A DNA stretch of 38,533 nt from Betaproteobacteria bacterium (lineage in GTDB: Bacteria > Pseudomonadota > Gammaproteobacteria > Burkholderiales > Eutrophovitaceae): contig CP070643.1 in the NCBI GenBank assembly GCA_020354125.1, positions 4,128,113 through 4,166,645 of the forward strand. The letters run 5' to 3'. The position numbers and the translations under genes were made by a program. Shown one piece after another: positions 7,855 through 16,858 of the stretch. The notes under the pieces are model-generated. The model searched no databases, was not told the origin of the DNA, and worked only from the letters and a program-made list of their open reading frames with translations. How positions within the stretch are numbered: position 1 is the first letter of the stretch; each line of letters starts with the position of its first letter.

Positions 7855-7989
7855 GAACCGCATCCTTCGTCCTCGTACGGTTTTACCTACTTAGACAACA
7901 AGGCCGACCGGGACAACGGCGGTGCCCTTGAGACGGACATTGTCACCAGCGCAGCCAACCTCGGGATTAGCTACAGCTTAAGGCGTTAG
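7855..7989 (+). pseudogene. C-terminal remnant of a beta-barrel-like protein
   Basis: The frame ending with TAG at 7987-7989 encodes about 44 residues after an upstream in-frame TAA at 7852. Its last part, YGFTYLDNKADRDNGG then ALETDIVTSAANLGISYSL, has the alternating hydrophobic/polar pattern and closing strand expected of an outer-membrane barrel. There is no start codon with a ribosome site and no upstream portion of the gene, because repeat E and the MFS gene lie directly before it. I read it as the surviving 3' end of a lost outer-membrane protein gene. The parent family is not identified. Confidence 0.5.
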
Positions 7990-8142
7990 GGTTCTTTTTG
8001 TCGATCGTTCATTATCGGTAACGAACATCTCTGATATCGTAATCAGGTCTGCATTAGCAACCCAATCGCACGCCTGTATCTGAGTGCTCCAACAGGTTAG
8101 CGTCCGGTTCATAGGGCTTGAAAAATAAAAGGAGGACGTGTC

Positions 8143-9417
8143 ATGAAACTGACTTTTCGGGGTTTGATCCATAGCGTGACGCTTGCCGCACTGGCGCTGA
8201 TGACGGTGCCTGCGGCTGGCCAGGCGATGCTCGGCCACGAATACGAACTCGACGCAGCACCGATCCGTGAAGGTGAGAAAGCGGTTATACCTTTGGATAC
8301 CGGCGACCCCAGTTACAACTTGTGGCGCGAGCTGCGTGACCTGAGCGAAGACCCGAAGCGCGAACCCGGCATCATTAACCTTCAGAAATACAACTTCGGT
8401 TTCAGCTATAACGCGATGCCGACGTTTTTTCACATGCCGGTAGCGATGTCACCGGCAGACTTGAAAGCGAGCAAGGTGGACATCGCCATTATCGGTGCCG
8501 TGACCGACATGGGAACCGGCATGCGCGGTGCAGCGCACGGCCCGAATGCGGTCCGTAATTCCAATGTTTACGGCGGGTATGGTACACGCCAGCCGCATCT
8601 GCACACCATGGTTGATCCGTTGCAGGATCTGGTGGTCGCCGACTTTGGCAATGCGCCAATCGATATCATGAGCACTGAGCGTAGCGTGCATGCCATTCGT
8701 TCGTTTGTAAGAAGTGCCGCCGAAGTCGAGATTCGGCCCGGTGAACATGTGATTCCCATTATTGTCGGCGGCGATCATTCGTTGATGTATCCCGATGTGG
8801 CCGCGCTGACGGATGTTTATGGCAAGGGCAATGTCGGTGTCGTGCATTTCGATGCGCACTACGATGCCGGCAAATATATGACCGGCCATTTGATCAGTCA
8901 TGGCATGCCGGTGTATCGGCTGATCGAGGAAGGGTTGGTGCCGGGCAAGAACTTCATTCAGGTCGCGCTGCGCGGCTATTACCCGGATGAGGAAAGCTTC
9001 AAGTGGATGCGCAAGCAGGGCTTTCGCTATCACACCATGGCTGAAATCGAGCGGCGCGGTTTCCCGGCGGTGATGGAAGACATTATCAAGGAAGCCAATG
9101 ACGGCCCGGAGTACATCTTCATTTCCTTTGATATCGATACGCTCGATCCGGCTTTTGTGCCGGGTACCGGCACGCCGGAACCGGGCGGATTGACGCCGCG
9201 CGAAGCGTTTCCGATCGTGCGACGGCTGTGCGCCGAATCGAACGTGGTCGGCTTCGAACTGGTCGAACTGGCGCCGATGCTGGATCCGACCTATGTCTCG
9301 GCATTGAATGCGAACCGCTTGATTCGCGAGTGCATGACCGGCATTGCCATGCGCAAGAAGGGGCTCACCGAGCCGCATTATCTGAGCCCGCTCACCGAGG
9401 ACGACGGCAGGCAGTAG
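8143..9417 (+). CDS. Exported arginase/agmatinase-family ureohydrolase
   Basis: A 424-residue member of the ureohydrolase (arginase/agmatinase/formimidoylglutamase) fold. It keeps the metal-ligand motifs of the family: GGDHS at 209-213, HFDAHYDAG from 235 (Asp237, His239, Asp241) and SFDIDTLDP from 328 (Asp330, Asp332), plus PGTGTPEPGGL at 340-350. Such enzymes hydrolyse a guanidino group with a dinuclear Mn centre, releasing urea when the substrate is arginine or agmatine. Two features are odd. It begins with what looks like a Sec signal peptide (about residues 1-28, ending AAGQA), and it has roughly 100 extra residues before the core, so the enzyme is probably periplasmic. The ATG follows a strong AGGAGG. 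It stands alone. Substrate is not decided by sequence; agmatinase-like is the best guess. Confidence 0.85.
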   Translation: MKLTFRGLIHSVTLAALALMTVPAAGQAMLGHEYELDAAPIREGEKAVIPLDTGDPSYNLWRELRDLSEDPKREPGIINLQKYNFGFSYNAMPTFFHMPVAMSPADLKASKVDIAIIGAVTDMGTGMRGAAHGPNAVRNSNVYGGYGTRQPHLHTMVDPLQDLVVADFGNAPIDIMSTERSVHAIRSFVRSAAEVEIRPGEHVIPIIVGGDHSLMYPDVAALTDVYGKGNVGVVHFDAHYDAGKYMTGHLISHGMPVYRLIEEGLVPGKNFIQVALRGYYPDEESFKWMRKQGFRYHTMAEIERRGFPAVMEDIIKEANDGPEYIFISFDIDTLDPAFVPGTGTPEPGGLTPREAFPIVRRLCAESNVVGFELVELAPMLDPTYVSALNANRLIRECMTGIAMRKKGLTEPHYLSPLTEDDGRQ

Positions 9418-9435
9418 GCAGGCAGTAGGCAGGCG
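9406..9435 (+). repeat. 11-bp tandem repeat across a stop codon
   Basis: The unit GGCAGGCAGTA is present about 2.7 times. The stop codon of the ureohydrolase gene lies inside the first unit, so the last codons may have been altered by slippage. Confidence 0.7.
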
Positions 9436-9609
9436 TACGCCGTGGCCAGCTCGAAGATTGGTTGGGTGACATGCCAAAGTCGACGCTCAAGCCTTAGTTA
9501 AAGAACGACGACCAATCACCGAGCCTCCTGTGGCGCGACCGAGCAGATGCCGCTCGCATACATTATCTCGCGTGACAGCGCAGTGTCTGGCTGCCGGTAT
9601 ACTCTGGCA

Positions 9610-11175
9610 ATGCCCAACGTGACACATCCCTTGACCGCAAATCCTGCGCCGCGCCGATGGGCATGGTGGTGCCTGCTTTTCGTCGCGTTCTTGGCTGGCT
9701 GCGCTACCGGCCCGGTCGATTATCCCCGAACCGAAAGTTTCATCGAAACCGACACGCGGGACACGCGCATCGGGCGTGGGGTCGCCGAGTGGCAACAAGC
9801 GCATCCCGGCATGTCGGCCTTCTATCCGCTCATCGGCGGCATGGATGCATTGGGTGCGAGGCTCGCTCTGATCGATGCGGCCGAACGCACCATCGATACG
9901 CAGTATTTTCTGATGAAGAGCGACGACGCGGGGTTGATATTCGTAATGAAGTTACTCGAGGCTGCCGACCGCGGGGTGCGGGTGCGCTTTCTGCTCGACG
10001 ACGTGTTCACCTCGGTCGACGACGAGGTGTTCCTGCTCCTTGATCAGCATCCCAATATCGAGATGCGGTTGTTCAATCCGCTCGGCCGCGGTGGCAACAG
10101 GTGGCTGAACTACGTCGGGGATTTTGATCGTGCCAACCGCCGCATGCACAACAAGTCGTTTACGGTAGATAATCAGATCAGCATTGTTGGCGGGCGCAAC
10201 ATCGCCGAAGAGTACTTCGAACTAAAAAAGGGAGGGGAATTCCGGGACGCCGATATCCTCGTCGCCGGGTCTCTCGCCGAGGACATCGGGCGCAACTTTG
10301 ACCAGTTCTGGAATCATCCGTTGGCGGTTCCAATGGAAGCTTTCGAGTCAGCCCGGTTTGATCGTGACCTCGACACTGCCCGGGCCGAAGCCGACGAACA
10401 GTTCGGGGCGGCAATGCAAACAATCTACGGTCAAGCGCTCGGATCGGAATTGATGCAGGACCTTCTTGCAGACCGGGTTAGCTTGTTTGCCGCGCAAGGA
10501 GAAATGATCAGCGACGAGCCGGACAAGCTGTTGAACGAGATTTCAGTCGATCAGCAGGTACTTGTCACGCGGATGGCCGAGGTGGTTTCTGGCGCCGAGT
10601 CCGAAGTCATTGTTGTGACCCCATACTTCATACCGGGCCCGAATGGTGTCGAGTTCTGGCGCAGACTGACTGAGCGAGGCGTCAGGATCATTGTCCTGAC
10701 AAACTCGCTTGCGTCGACAAATCATGTTGCTGTGCATGGCGGCTACGCTCGATATCGGCATCGGCTCATTCAAGCTGGTGTTGAACTCTACGAATTGCGG
10801 GTCGACGCAGTAACAGAGAGCGGTGACGATGATGGTCCAACCATCGAATCGGTGACATTGCACACCAAGGCGATGGTAATGGATCGCCGGTACACATTTA
10901 TCGGCTCACTGAATCTCGACCCGCGCTCGATCGACATCAACACCGAAATGGGTGTACTCGTCGACTCCACCGACATGGCGGCTTCGCTCGCCGTTCCGTT
11001 CATGGAGGTCCTTCCCGAGAGGGCCTATCGAGTCTTCGAGGACGAGAATGGCAATCTTCGTTGGAAGGCCATCATCGACGGTCAAGAAATCGTCGAGACT
11101 TCCGAGCCGCAATCCGGCGGCTGGCGGCGTTTCAAGGCGTTCATGTCAAGGATACTCCCGGAGAGTCAGTTGTGA
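9610..11175 (+). CDS. Phospholipase D-superfamily lipoprotein (cardiolipin synthase-like)
   Basis: A 521-residue protein with two HKD motifs, the catalytic signature of the PLD superfamily: HNKSFTVD from His180 (then GGRN) and HTKAMVMD from His418 (then GSLNLDPRS). Members perform phosphatidyl transfer or phosphodiester hydrolysis; close bacterial relatives are cardiolipin synthase-like membrane enzymes. Residues 1-31 form a lipoprotein signal with the lipobox LAGC and Cys31 as the lipidated residue, so it should be anchored to the envelope, facing the periplasm. The frame is open to an ATG at 9547, but starting there puts 21 extra residues before the signal, so I start at 9610; neither start has a good ribosome site. 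It is a single gene, convergent with valS. Confidence 0.88.
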   Translation: MPNVTHPLTANPAPRRWAWWCLLFVAFLAGCATGPVDYPRTESFIETDTRDTRIGRGVAEWQQAHPGMSAFYPLIGGMDALGARLALIDAAERTIDTQYFLMKSDDAGLIFVMKLLEAADRGVRVRFLLDDVFTSVDDEVFLLLDQHPNIEMRLFNPLGRGGNRWLNYVGDFDRANRRMHNKSFTVDNQISIVGGRNIAEEYFELKKGGEFRDADILVAGSLAEDIGRNFDQFWNHPLAVPMEAFESARFDRDLDTARAEADEQFGAAMQTIYGQALGSELMQDLLADRVSLFAAQGEMISDEPDKLLNEISVDQQVLVTRMAEVVSGAESEVIVVTPYFIPGPNGVEFWRRLTERGVRIIVLTNSLASTNHVAVHGGYARYRHRLIQAGVELYELRVDAVTESGDDDGPTIESVTLHTKAMVMDRRYTFIGSLNLDPRSIDINTEMGVLVDSTDMAASLAVPFMEVLPERAYRVFEDENGNLRWKAIIDGQEIVETSEPQSGGWRRFKAFMSRILPESQL

Positions 11176-11221
11176 CTCCTGCGCATCGACGTTTCTGACG
11201 CGCGACAGATGCAAGGAGATC

Positions 11222-11242
11222 TTGTCACGCGAGGCGTGACAA
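11222..11242. other. Hairpin across the valS stop codon
   Basis: Inverted repeat TTGTCACGC / GCGTGACAA with a 3-base loop, spanning the 3' end of valS in the gap between convergent genes. There is no T-run after it, so it is a weak terminator candidate or an mRNA-end stabiliser. Confidence 0.35.
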
Positions 11243-14068
11243 CTGGCCCTTGATCTTTTCCAGCGTGCTGGTGAAACCAGCCAGCCTTTCCTTCTCCTGA
11301 GAAACGATCTTTTCAGGAGCGCGCTCGACAAACTTCTTGTTGCTCAGTTTGCCTTTGGCTTTGGCAATTTCGCCTTCGAGTCGCGCAATCTCCTTACCGA
11401 GGCGTTCACGTTCGGCGGCAACATCGATTTCGATCTTCAGCATCAGCTTGAAGTCGCCGACCACCGCTACCGGCGCATCCGCCGCCGGCAGATCGCCGTC
11501 GACGAATTTGACTTCCGAAAGCTTGGCGAGTGCCGTGAGCGGTGCCCGCCATTGTTCGGTGAATGCCTGATCGCCGCTAACCAGCAGGGGTACGCGTTGT
11601 GCCGGTGACAGATTCATTTCGGCGCGCAAAGTGCGGCAGGCGGTGACAATTTCCTTGAACTGCGCGACGGCAGCTTCCGAGTTCTCATCAATCTTTGACA
11701 GTTGCGCTTCCGGATAGGGTGCCAGCATGATGCTCTCACCCGTTCTTGCCGCCAGCGGTGCAACTTTTTGCCACAACTCTTCGGTAATGAACGGAATGAT
11801 TGGATGCGCCAATCGCAAAGTGGTTTCGAGCACGCGGATCAGGGTGCGGCGGGTGGCGCGTTGCTGGGCTTCGTCGCCAGTTTGAATTTGCACCTTGGCG
11901 ATCTCCAGATACCAGTCACAGTATTCGTCCCAGACAAACTTGTAGATGGCGCTCGCAACATTGTCGAAGCGGTACTCCTCGAATCCTTTGGCGACATCCG
12001 CCTCGGTGCGTTGCAGCTGGCTGACAATCCAGCGGTCGGCCTGCGAAAAATCGAGATAGCCGCCGGGCGCACAGGCGGCAGCATCGTGCGATTGAAGGCC
12101 GCAATCCTTGCCCTCGCAGTTCATCAGCACGAAGCGCGTCGCGTTCCACAGCTTGTTGCAGAAATTGCGATAGCCTTCACAGCGATTGAGATCGAAATTG
12201 AGCGTGCGCGCGAAAGTCGCCAGCGAGGCGAACGTGAACCTGAGGGCATCAGCGCCGAACGCCGGAATGCCGTTCGGAAAGTTGCGACGCAGGTACTTTT
12301 CGATCTTGTCCTTATGGTCGGCGCGTAACAGTCCGACGGTGGATTTCTCTATGAGGGCTGGCAGGGTGATGCCGTCCAAAAGATCTAACGGGTCAAGCGT
12401 GTTGCCCTTGGACTTGGACATCTTCTGGCCATCGGCGTCGCGCACGATGGCATTGATGTAAACATCGCGGAACGGCACCTCGCCGGTGAAATGCAGGGTC
12501 ATCATGATCATACGTGCGACCCAGAAGAAAATGATGTCGAAGCCGGTGACCAGCACATCCGACGGCAGGTATTTCTTCAAGTCGTCCGTCTCGTCAGGCC
12601 ATCCCAGTGAGGTAAACGGCACCAGCGCCGAGGAGAACCAGGTGTCGAGCACGTCGGCATCACGACGCAGTGTCCCCTTGTAGCCCTGGTGTTTTGCATG
12701 TTTCTTGGCGTCTGCTTCGTTGCGAGCGACGTAGACGTTGCCACTGTCGTCGTACCAGGCCGGAATCTGGTGCCCCCACCACAGTTGCCGTGAGATGCAC
12801 CAATCCTGAATGTTTTCCAGCCAGTGGTTGTAAGTCGATGTCCAGTGCTCGGGGAAGAACTGCACCTTGCCATCGGCGACGGCTTTCAGGGCGTTCGATG
12901 CAAGACCGTCCATCTTGACGAACCATTGGTCGGTGAGCATCGGCTCGACAATGACACCGGTACGGCCCGATCGCGGTACTTTCAGCTTGTGCGGTTTTTC
13001 CGACACCAACAAGCCCTGTTGCTGAAGATCGGCAAGGATGCGCTTGCGTGCTTCGAAACGGTCAACGCCGCGATAGGCTTCGGGCGCGTTGTCATTCATT
13101 TTCGCATCCAGCGTCAGCACATTGATCGGCTCAAAACCGTGTCGCTGTCCGACCAGATAGTCGTTGAAGTCGTGCGCTGGTGTGATCTTGACGCAGCCAG
13201 TGCCGAATTCGGCATCGACGTAATCATCAGCAATGATCGGAATAGTGCGCCCGGTCAACGGCAGCACCAGTTGCTTTCCGACCAGCGCCGTGTAGCGTTT
13301 ATCAGTCGGGTTGATCGCCACTGCGATGTCGCCCAGCATGGTTTCCGGCCGCGTCGTGGCAACCACCAGTCCGGGGCCGCCATCGGTGTCGGGATAGCGG
13401 ATCTCCCAGATACGCCCGTTCTCCTCTTCACTGTCGACTTCGAGGTCGGACACAGCGGTACCGAGCACCGGATCCCAGTTCACCAGGCGCTTGCCGCGAT
13501 AAATCAGGCCGTCCTCGTAGAGACGCACGAAAACTTCGATGACAGTGCGCGACATGCGCTCGTCCATCGTAAAGTAGCCGGCGTTGTCGCCTTCGGTATC
13601 GGCGTAACTCCAGTTGGCGGAAGCACCGAGCCGGCGCATCTGGCGCATGATCGTCGCGCCTGATTGCTGCTTCCAGTGCCAGACCCGCTCGACGAAGGCT
13701 TCGCGCCCGAGGTCGTGCCGGGTCTTGCCCTCGACTTCAAGCTGGCGCTCAACGACGAGTTGCGTGGCGATCCCGGCGTGGTCGGTGCCGACCACCCAGT
13801 TTGTTTCCAGACCGCGCATGCGTTGATAGCGAACGAGAGCATCCATCAGCGTTTGCTGAAAGGCATGCCCCATGTGCAGCGTGCCGGTTACATTCGGTGG
13901 CGGCAGTTGTATGCAATAACTGCCCTTGTCGGCAATATCACCCGCATTCGAATGCGCTGTACTTGATTGCGCCGCAGTCGATTGCGCCGTGAAATAACCA
14001 CTGGACTCCCAGAAGTCATACCAGCGGTCCTCGATTGCACTCGGCTCGAAGCTCTTTGACAGTTCCAT
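11225..14068 (-). CDS. valS: Valyl-tRNA synthetase
   Basis: Class I aminoacyl-tRNA synthetase charging tRNA-Val, with an editing domain. The 947-residue length is normal. The HIGH-type motif is [13 protein letters not shown] at about 56-68, the KMSKS loop begins near residue 549 (GQKMSKSKG), and the tRNA/active-site block [17 protein letters not shown] is present. The CP1 editing region includes [11 protein letters not shown]. The C-terminus is a charged coiled coil rich in Lys, Glu and Arg, as in other ValRS. Residues 27-41 are a low-complexity Ala/Ser/Thr/Gln stretch with a 15-bp internal duplication, lengthening the loop before the HIGH motif relative to E. coli. It lies last in the minus-strand run pepA, holC, small acidic protein, valS, about 160 bp after the preceding gene. 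Confidence 0.97.
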   Translation of the reverse strand: MELSKSFEPSAIEDRWYDFWESSGYFTAQSTAAQSSTAHSNAGDIADKGSYCIQLPPPNVTGTLHMGHAFQQTLMDALVRYQRMRGLETNWVVGTDHAGIATQLVVERQLEVEGKTRHDLGREAFVERVWHWKQQSGATIMRQMRRLGASANWSYADTEGDNAGYFTMDERMSRTVIEVFVRLYEDGLIYRGKRLVNWDPVLGTAVSDLEVDSEEENGRIWEIRYPDTDGGPGLVVATTRPETMLGDIAVAINPTDKRYTALVGKQLVLPLTGRTIPIIADDYVDAEFGTGCVKITPAHDFNDYLVGQRHGFEPINVLTLDAKMNDNAPEAYRGVDRFEARKRILADLQQQGLLVSEKPHKLKVPRSGRTGVIVEPMLTDQWFVKMDGLASNALKAVADGKVQFFPEHWTSTYNHWLENIQDWCISRQLWWGHQIPAWYDDSGNVYVARNEADAKKHAKHQGYKGTLRRDADVLDTWFSSALVPFTSLGWPDETDDLKKYLPSDVLVTGFDIIFFWVARMIMMTLHFTGEVPFRDVYINAIVRDADGQKMSKSKGNTLDPLDLLDGITLPALIEKSTVGLLRADHKDKIEKYLRRNFPNGIPAFGADALRFTFASLATFARTLNFDLNRCEGYRNFCNKLWNATRFVLMNCEGKDCGLQSHDAAACAPGGYLDFSQADRWIVSQLQRTEADVAKGFEEYRFDNVASAIYKFVWDEYCDWYLEIAKVQIQTGDEAQQRATRRTLIRVLETTLRLAHPIIPFITEELWQKVAPLAARTGESIMLAPYPEAQLSKIDENSEAAVAQFKEIVTACRTLRAEMNLSPAQRVPLLVSGDQAFTEQWRAPLTALAKLSEVKFVDGDLPAADAPVAVVGDFKLMLKIEIDVAAERERLGKEIARLEGEIAKAKGKLSNKKFVERAPEKIVSQEKERLAGFTSTLEKIKGQLSRLA

Positions 14069-14227
14069 TTCAGTTACGCGGCATGTCAGTTGCGGAGGAT
14101 GATTAAACGGCTATGCGGGTCACTAGTTTCGCAGTTCACTCTATCGCTGCGCAGGCGGTCAATTGCCGCGGAGCCTGCACAGCGTAAAGCAAGTGATTAT
14201 AGCGGCTGCGATTCAGGGTTCGGCTGC

Positions 14228-14851
14228 TCAGGAATCGGCGTCGGCGGGGTCGTCGCTGTCGTCATCCGAATTACCGGTCCGGTCTTCCTGGAGGCGAAGT
14301 CGTACCAGTTCCGGGAGTGCAAATCGAAGTGAGCGTTGCAGCACCGCCAGCTTGTTCTTGTGGGCGGGAATCTGCTCGCTAAGCGCGCTCATTTCACGGT
14401 CGACTACGGAAACGAGTCGAGCCGAAATGGAATCCTGCAATTCCGCCGCTGTATTCGGCTCTGCGTCGTCTGTGCCTTCTTGCTGATGGTCGATTGTTGT
14501 GTCTGGTTCGACTGGCGTGTCCTCACTCGGCTCGCTTGTTGCGGCCTGCTGAGAGTCGGCTGACATGGCCGATTCGAACTCGAGAGGAGTGTCCAGGTCG
14601 ACTGATACGTCAGCCCTCGGTTGCTCCTCTTGTTCCTCTGCTTGCTCTGCAGGTTGTTCTGTGGGACTTGTGTCGGGCAACTCGACGACGTCGGTCAGCG
14701 TTGGGATGTTACCTTGCCTGGCAGTCGGAATGGCATCGGTCAGAACGGGTGGCGTATCACGGCGCTTCCTTGCCCGCCCGCTTTGCATCAGGCCGTCAAG
14801 TTTCTCCAGCAGCGCGTCTTTGTTGTCACCCTGATCGGCCATGCTGCTCAT
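14228..14851 (-). CDS. Hypothetical acidic protein between holC and valS
   Basis: A 207-residue protein that I do not recognise as a named family. Its ATG overlaps the holC stop in an ATGA arrangement, which indicates translational coupling. The N-terminus is mixed in charge (DNKDALLEKLDGLMQSGRAR, then a basic KRR) and is followed by a Thr/Pro-containing IPTLTDVVELPD block. The middle (about 65-130) is low-complexity and very rich in Glu, Gln, Asp and Ser. The last 70 residues look helical (DSISARLVSVVDREMSALSE). No signal peptide or membrane segment is visible. The position suggests a partner in DNA polymerase III chi or tRNA synthetase expression, but no function can be stated. Confidence 0.75.
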   Translation of the reverse strand: MSSMADQGDNKDALLEKLDGLMQSGRARKRRDTPPVLTDAIPTARQGNIPTLTDVVELPDTSPTEQPAEQAEEQEEQPRADVSVDLDTPLEFESAMSADSQQAATSEPSEDTPVEPDTTIDHQQEGTDDAEPNTAAELQDSISARLVSVVDREMSALSEQIPAHKNKLAVLQRSLRFALPELVRLRLQEDRTGNSDDDSDDPADADS

Positions 14852-15276
14852 GATCGGCTTTTCCCGAGATCGTGGGTAACGATCTCGTAGCCGCGGTCGC
14901 GGTAGAAGCGGTAGCGTTCGCGTGCCCGGGCGCGGTCATTGTCGTCGTTGGTCACGATCTCAATGAGTCGCTGGAAGCGGCTGAAAAACGATGGCATGTC
15001 TTCGCGCAGGTTAATCAGCACATCTTCGTGTATCACCTGATCGGTGGCATGATCAACAATGATCGGCGTCAGGGCGGCGAGACGGTCAGTAGCGCGGCAA
15101 TGCGGTGTGAAACCGGTTGACGGAGTGGTCCACAGCAGCTTGGACAGTCGCTCAGTGATCTGACTCTCAGGCGTCAATATCATGACCCGCCTGTTGCGCT
15201 CGAGCGCTTTGCAGGATAGCTGACAAGTGGTGCGCAGTTTGTCGGGTGCGTGCGTGTAGAACAGAACTTCAGTCAT
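14848..15276 (-). CDS. holC: DNA polymerase III subunit chi
   Basis: HolC (chi) links the clamp-loader complex through psi to single-strand binding protein during replication. The 142-residue length matches the family. It begins MTEVLFYTHAPDKLRTTCQL and contains the typical CKALERNRRVMILTPE and LSKLLWTTPSTGFTPHC segments, then ALTPIIVD, with the C-terminal RFQRLIEIV and RARERYRFYRDRGYEIVTHDL region. It lies 20 bp after pepA and overlaps the next gene by four bases. The order pepA-holC-valS is common in gammaproteobacteria, which supports the assignment. Confidence 0.93.
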   Translation of the reverse strand: MTEVLFYTHAPDKLRTTCQLSCKALERNRRVMILTPESQITERLSKLLWTTPSTGFTPHCRATDRLAALTPIIVDHATDQVIHEDVLINLREDMPSFFSRFQRLIEIVTNDDNDRARARERYRFYRDRGYEIVTHDLGKSRS

Positions 15277-15296
15277 GTGTTGTCAATGGTTTGAGC

Positions 15297-16787
15297 TTAC
15301 CAGCCGGCACGATTCATCAGGAATTGTGTCAGCAGAGGAACAGGCCGACCAGTGGAGCCTTTGTCTTTGCCCGACTTCCAGGCAGTGCCGGCAATATCCA
15401 GGTGCGCCCAACGGAACTTCTTTGCAAAGCGCGCCAGGAAACAAGCGGCCGTAACGCTGCCAGCCGGCCGGCCGCCAATATTGGCGACATCGGCGAAATT
15501 GCTCTTGAGCTGTTCCTGGTAGTCGTCCCACACCGGCATGCGCCATGCCCGGTCCCACGTGTTCTCGCCGGCGTCGAGTATCTCCTCAGCCAGTTTGTCA
15601 TCCGGACTGAACAACCCGGTTGCAACTTTGCCCAGTGCGATGACACAGGCGCCGGTCAGAGTCGCGATATCGATGACGGCGGCAGGGTCGTAGCGCTCGG
15701 CATAGGTCAGAGCATCGCACAGTATCAGACGGCCCTCGGCGTCGGTGTTGAGAATTTCGATAGTCTGTCTGGACATGCTGGTGACGATGTCGCCCGGTCG
15801 TGTCGCCTGACCGTCGGGCATGTTCTCGGTCGCGGGGATCAGGCCTATCACGTTGAGCGGCAGTTTCATGGCGGACACGGCGTACATGGTGCCGAACACG
15901 CTGCCGGCACCTGACATGTCGTATTTCATCTCGTCCATCTCGCCAGACGGTTTTAGTGATATGCCGCCGGTGTCGAATGTGACGCCTTTGCCGACCAGCA
16001 CCACCGGTTTCTGCTTTGCCGGTCCTCCGCGGTGTTCGATACTAATCAGTTTGGCTGGCTGCCGGCTGCCGCGGGCGACGGCAAGCAATGCCCCCATCTT
16101 CAGCTTCTCCATGTCGGCGACGTCGAGAACGTTGACGCGCAAACGATTGAGCCGCCCCATTTCTCGTGCCCGGCGCGCCAGGTAATCCGGCGTACAAACG
16201 TTGGGCGGCAGGTTGCCCAGATCGCGTGCAAGGTTTAGACCTTGACCGATGGCGCGGCCTCTTGCCAACGCTGCTTGCTGGCGGCGATGCGGCGTGCTCC
16301 CGGTGCCCAGAATCAAACGGCGCAGCGGCTTGCTTTTATTCTTGTCAGCTTCGCTCTTCATGACTTCGAAGCGGTATGCTGCTTCGATGCCGAGAGTCGC
16401 AATCTGCGTTGCGAGCCACTGCTCGTCCCTGTCGCTGACCTTTATCTCGCTGACGAATAATGTGGCATCGCCAATGCCTGCGTTGCAGAGTCTACGCAGC
16501 ACGCCTTGTATCGCTTTGCGAAAATCTGCTACGTCAAGTTCACCGTTCTTTCCGGCGCCGATGACGAGCACACGAGGAGCGTCGATGCCGGTAACGTCAA
16601 ACAGCATGAGAGTCGTTCCCGGTGCGCCATTAAATTCACTGTTCTTCAGGGCGCGTGTGAGTTGCCCGCGGGTATGCCTGTCGAGACGTTTCGCCGCTTC
16701 GGAAAGCTTTCCATTGCGAAAAGCCGGCACCACGACACAAGCCGTTTTGACTGTCTCCGGTTGTGCTTTTTTTGTGCTAAAGTCCAC
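15297..16787 (-). CDS. pepA: Leucyl aminopeptidase (cytosol aminopeptidase, M17)
   Basis: A 496-residue cytosolic M17 aminopeptidase with two metal ions, usually hexameric; in E. coli PepA also binds DNA. The catalytic domain shows VLVGKGVTFDTGGISLKPS with Lys267, followed by MKYDMSGA, and the family signature NTDAEGRLILCDAL at 347-360. The N-terminal third is the less conserved regulatory/hexamer domain. The start is GTG at 16787 with AGGGGG about seven bases upstream. It is divergent from lptF with 71 bp between them, which is the usual gammaproteobacterial arrangement, and leads the minus-strand set that continues with holC. Confidence 0.96.
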   Translation of the reverse strand: MDFSTKKAQPETVKTACVVVPAFRNGKLSEAAKRLDRHTRGQLTRALKNSEFNGAPGTTLMLFDVTGIDAPRVLVIGAGKNGELDVADFRKAIQGVLRRLCNAGIGDATLFVSEIKVSDRDEQWLATQIATLGIEAAYRFEVMKSEADKNKSKPLRRLILGTGSTPHRRQQAALARGRAIGQGLNLARDLGNLPPNVCTPDYLARRAREMGRLNRLRVNVLDVADMEKLKMGALLAVARGSRQPAKLISIEHRGGPAKQKPVVLVGKGVTFDTGGISLKPSGEMDEMKYDMSGAGSVFGTMYAVSAMKLPLNVIGLIPATENMPDGQATRPGDIVTSMSRQTIEILNTDAEGRLILCDALTYAERYDPAAVIDIATLTGACVIALGKVATGLFSPDDKLAEEILDAGENTWDRAWRMPVWDDYQEQLKSNFADVANIGGRPAGSVTAACFLARFAKKFRWAHLDIAGTAWKSGKDKGSTGRPVPLLTQFLMNRAGW

Positions 16788-16858
16788 CGCGAACCCCCTA
16801 ATCGTATCGTCGTTTCAACAACTTAGCATTATCACTTCGTGTCGAAGCAAAAGTCAAA

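Noticed and set aside
8449..9477. Long open frame on the minus strand opposite the ureohydrolase gene
   Set aside because: It is His/Arg/Gln-rich with no domain and mirrors the codon pattern of the real gene, which has a strong ribosome site and intact catalytic motifs.
12824..13663. Plus-strand open frame of about 280 codons inside valS
   Set aside because: Antisense to conserved ValRS motifs; composition is that of a shadow frame in GC-rich DNA.
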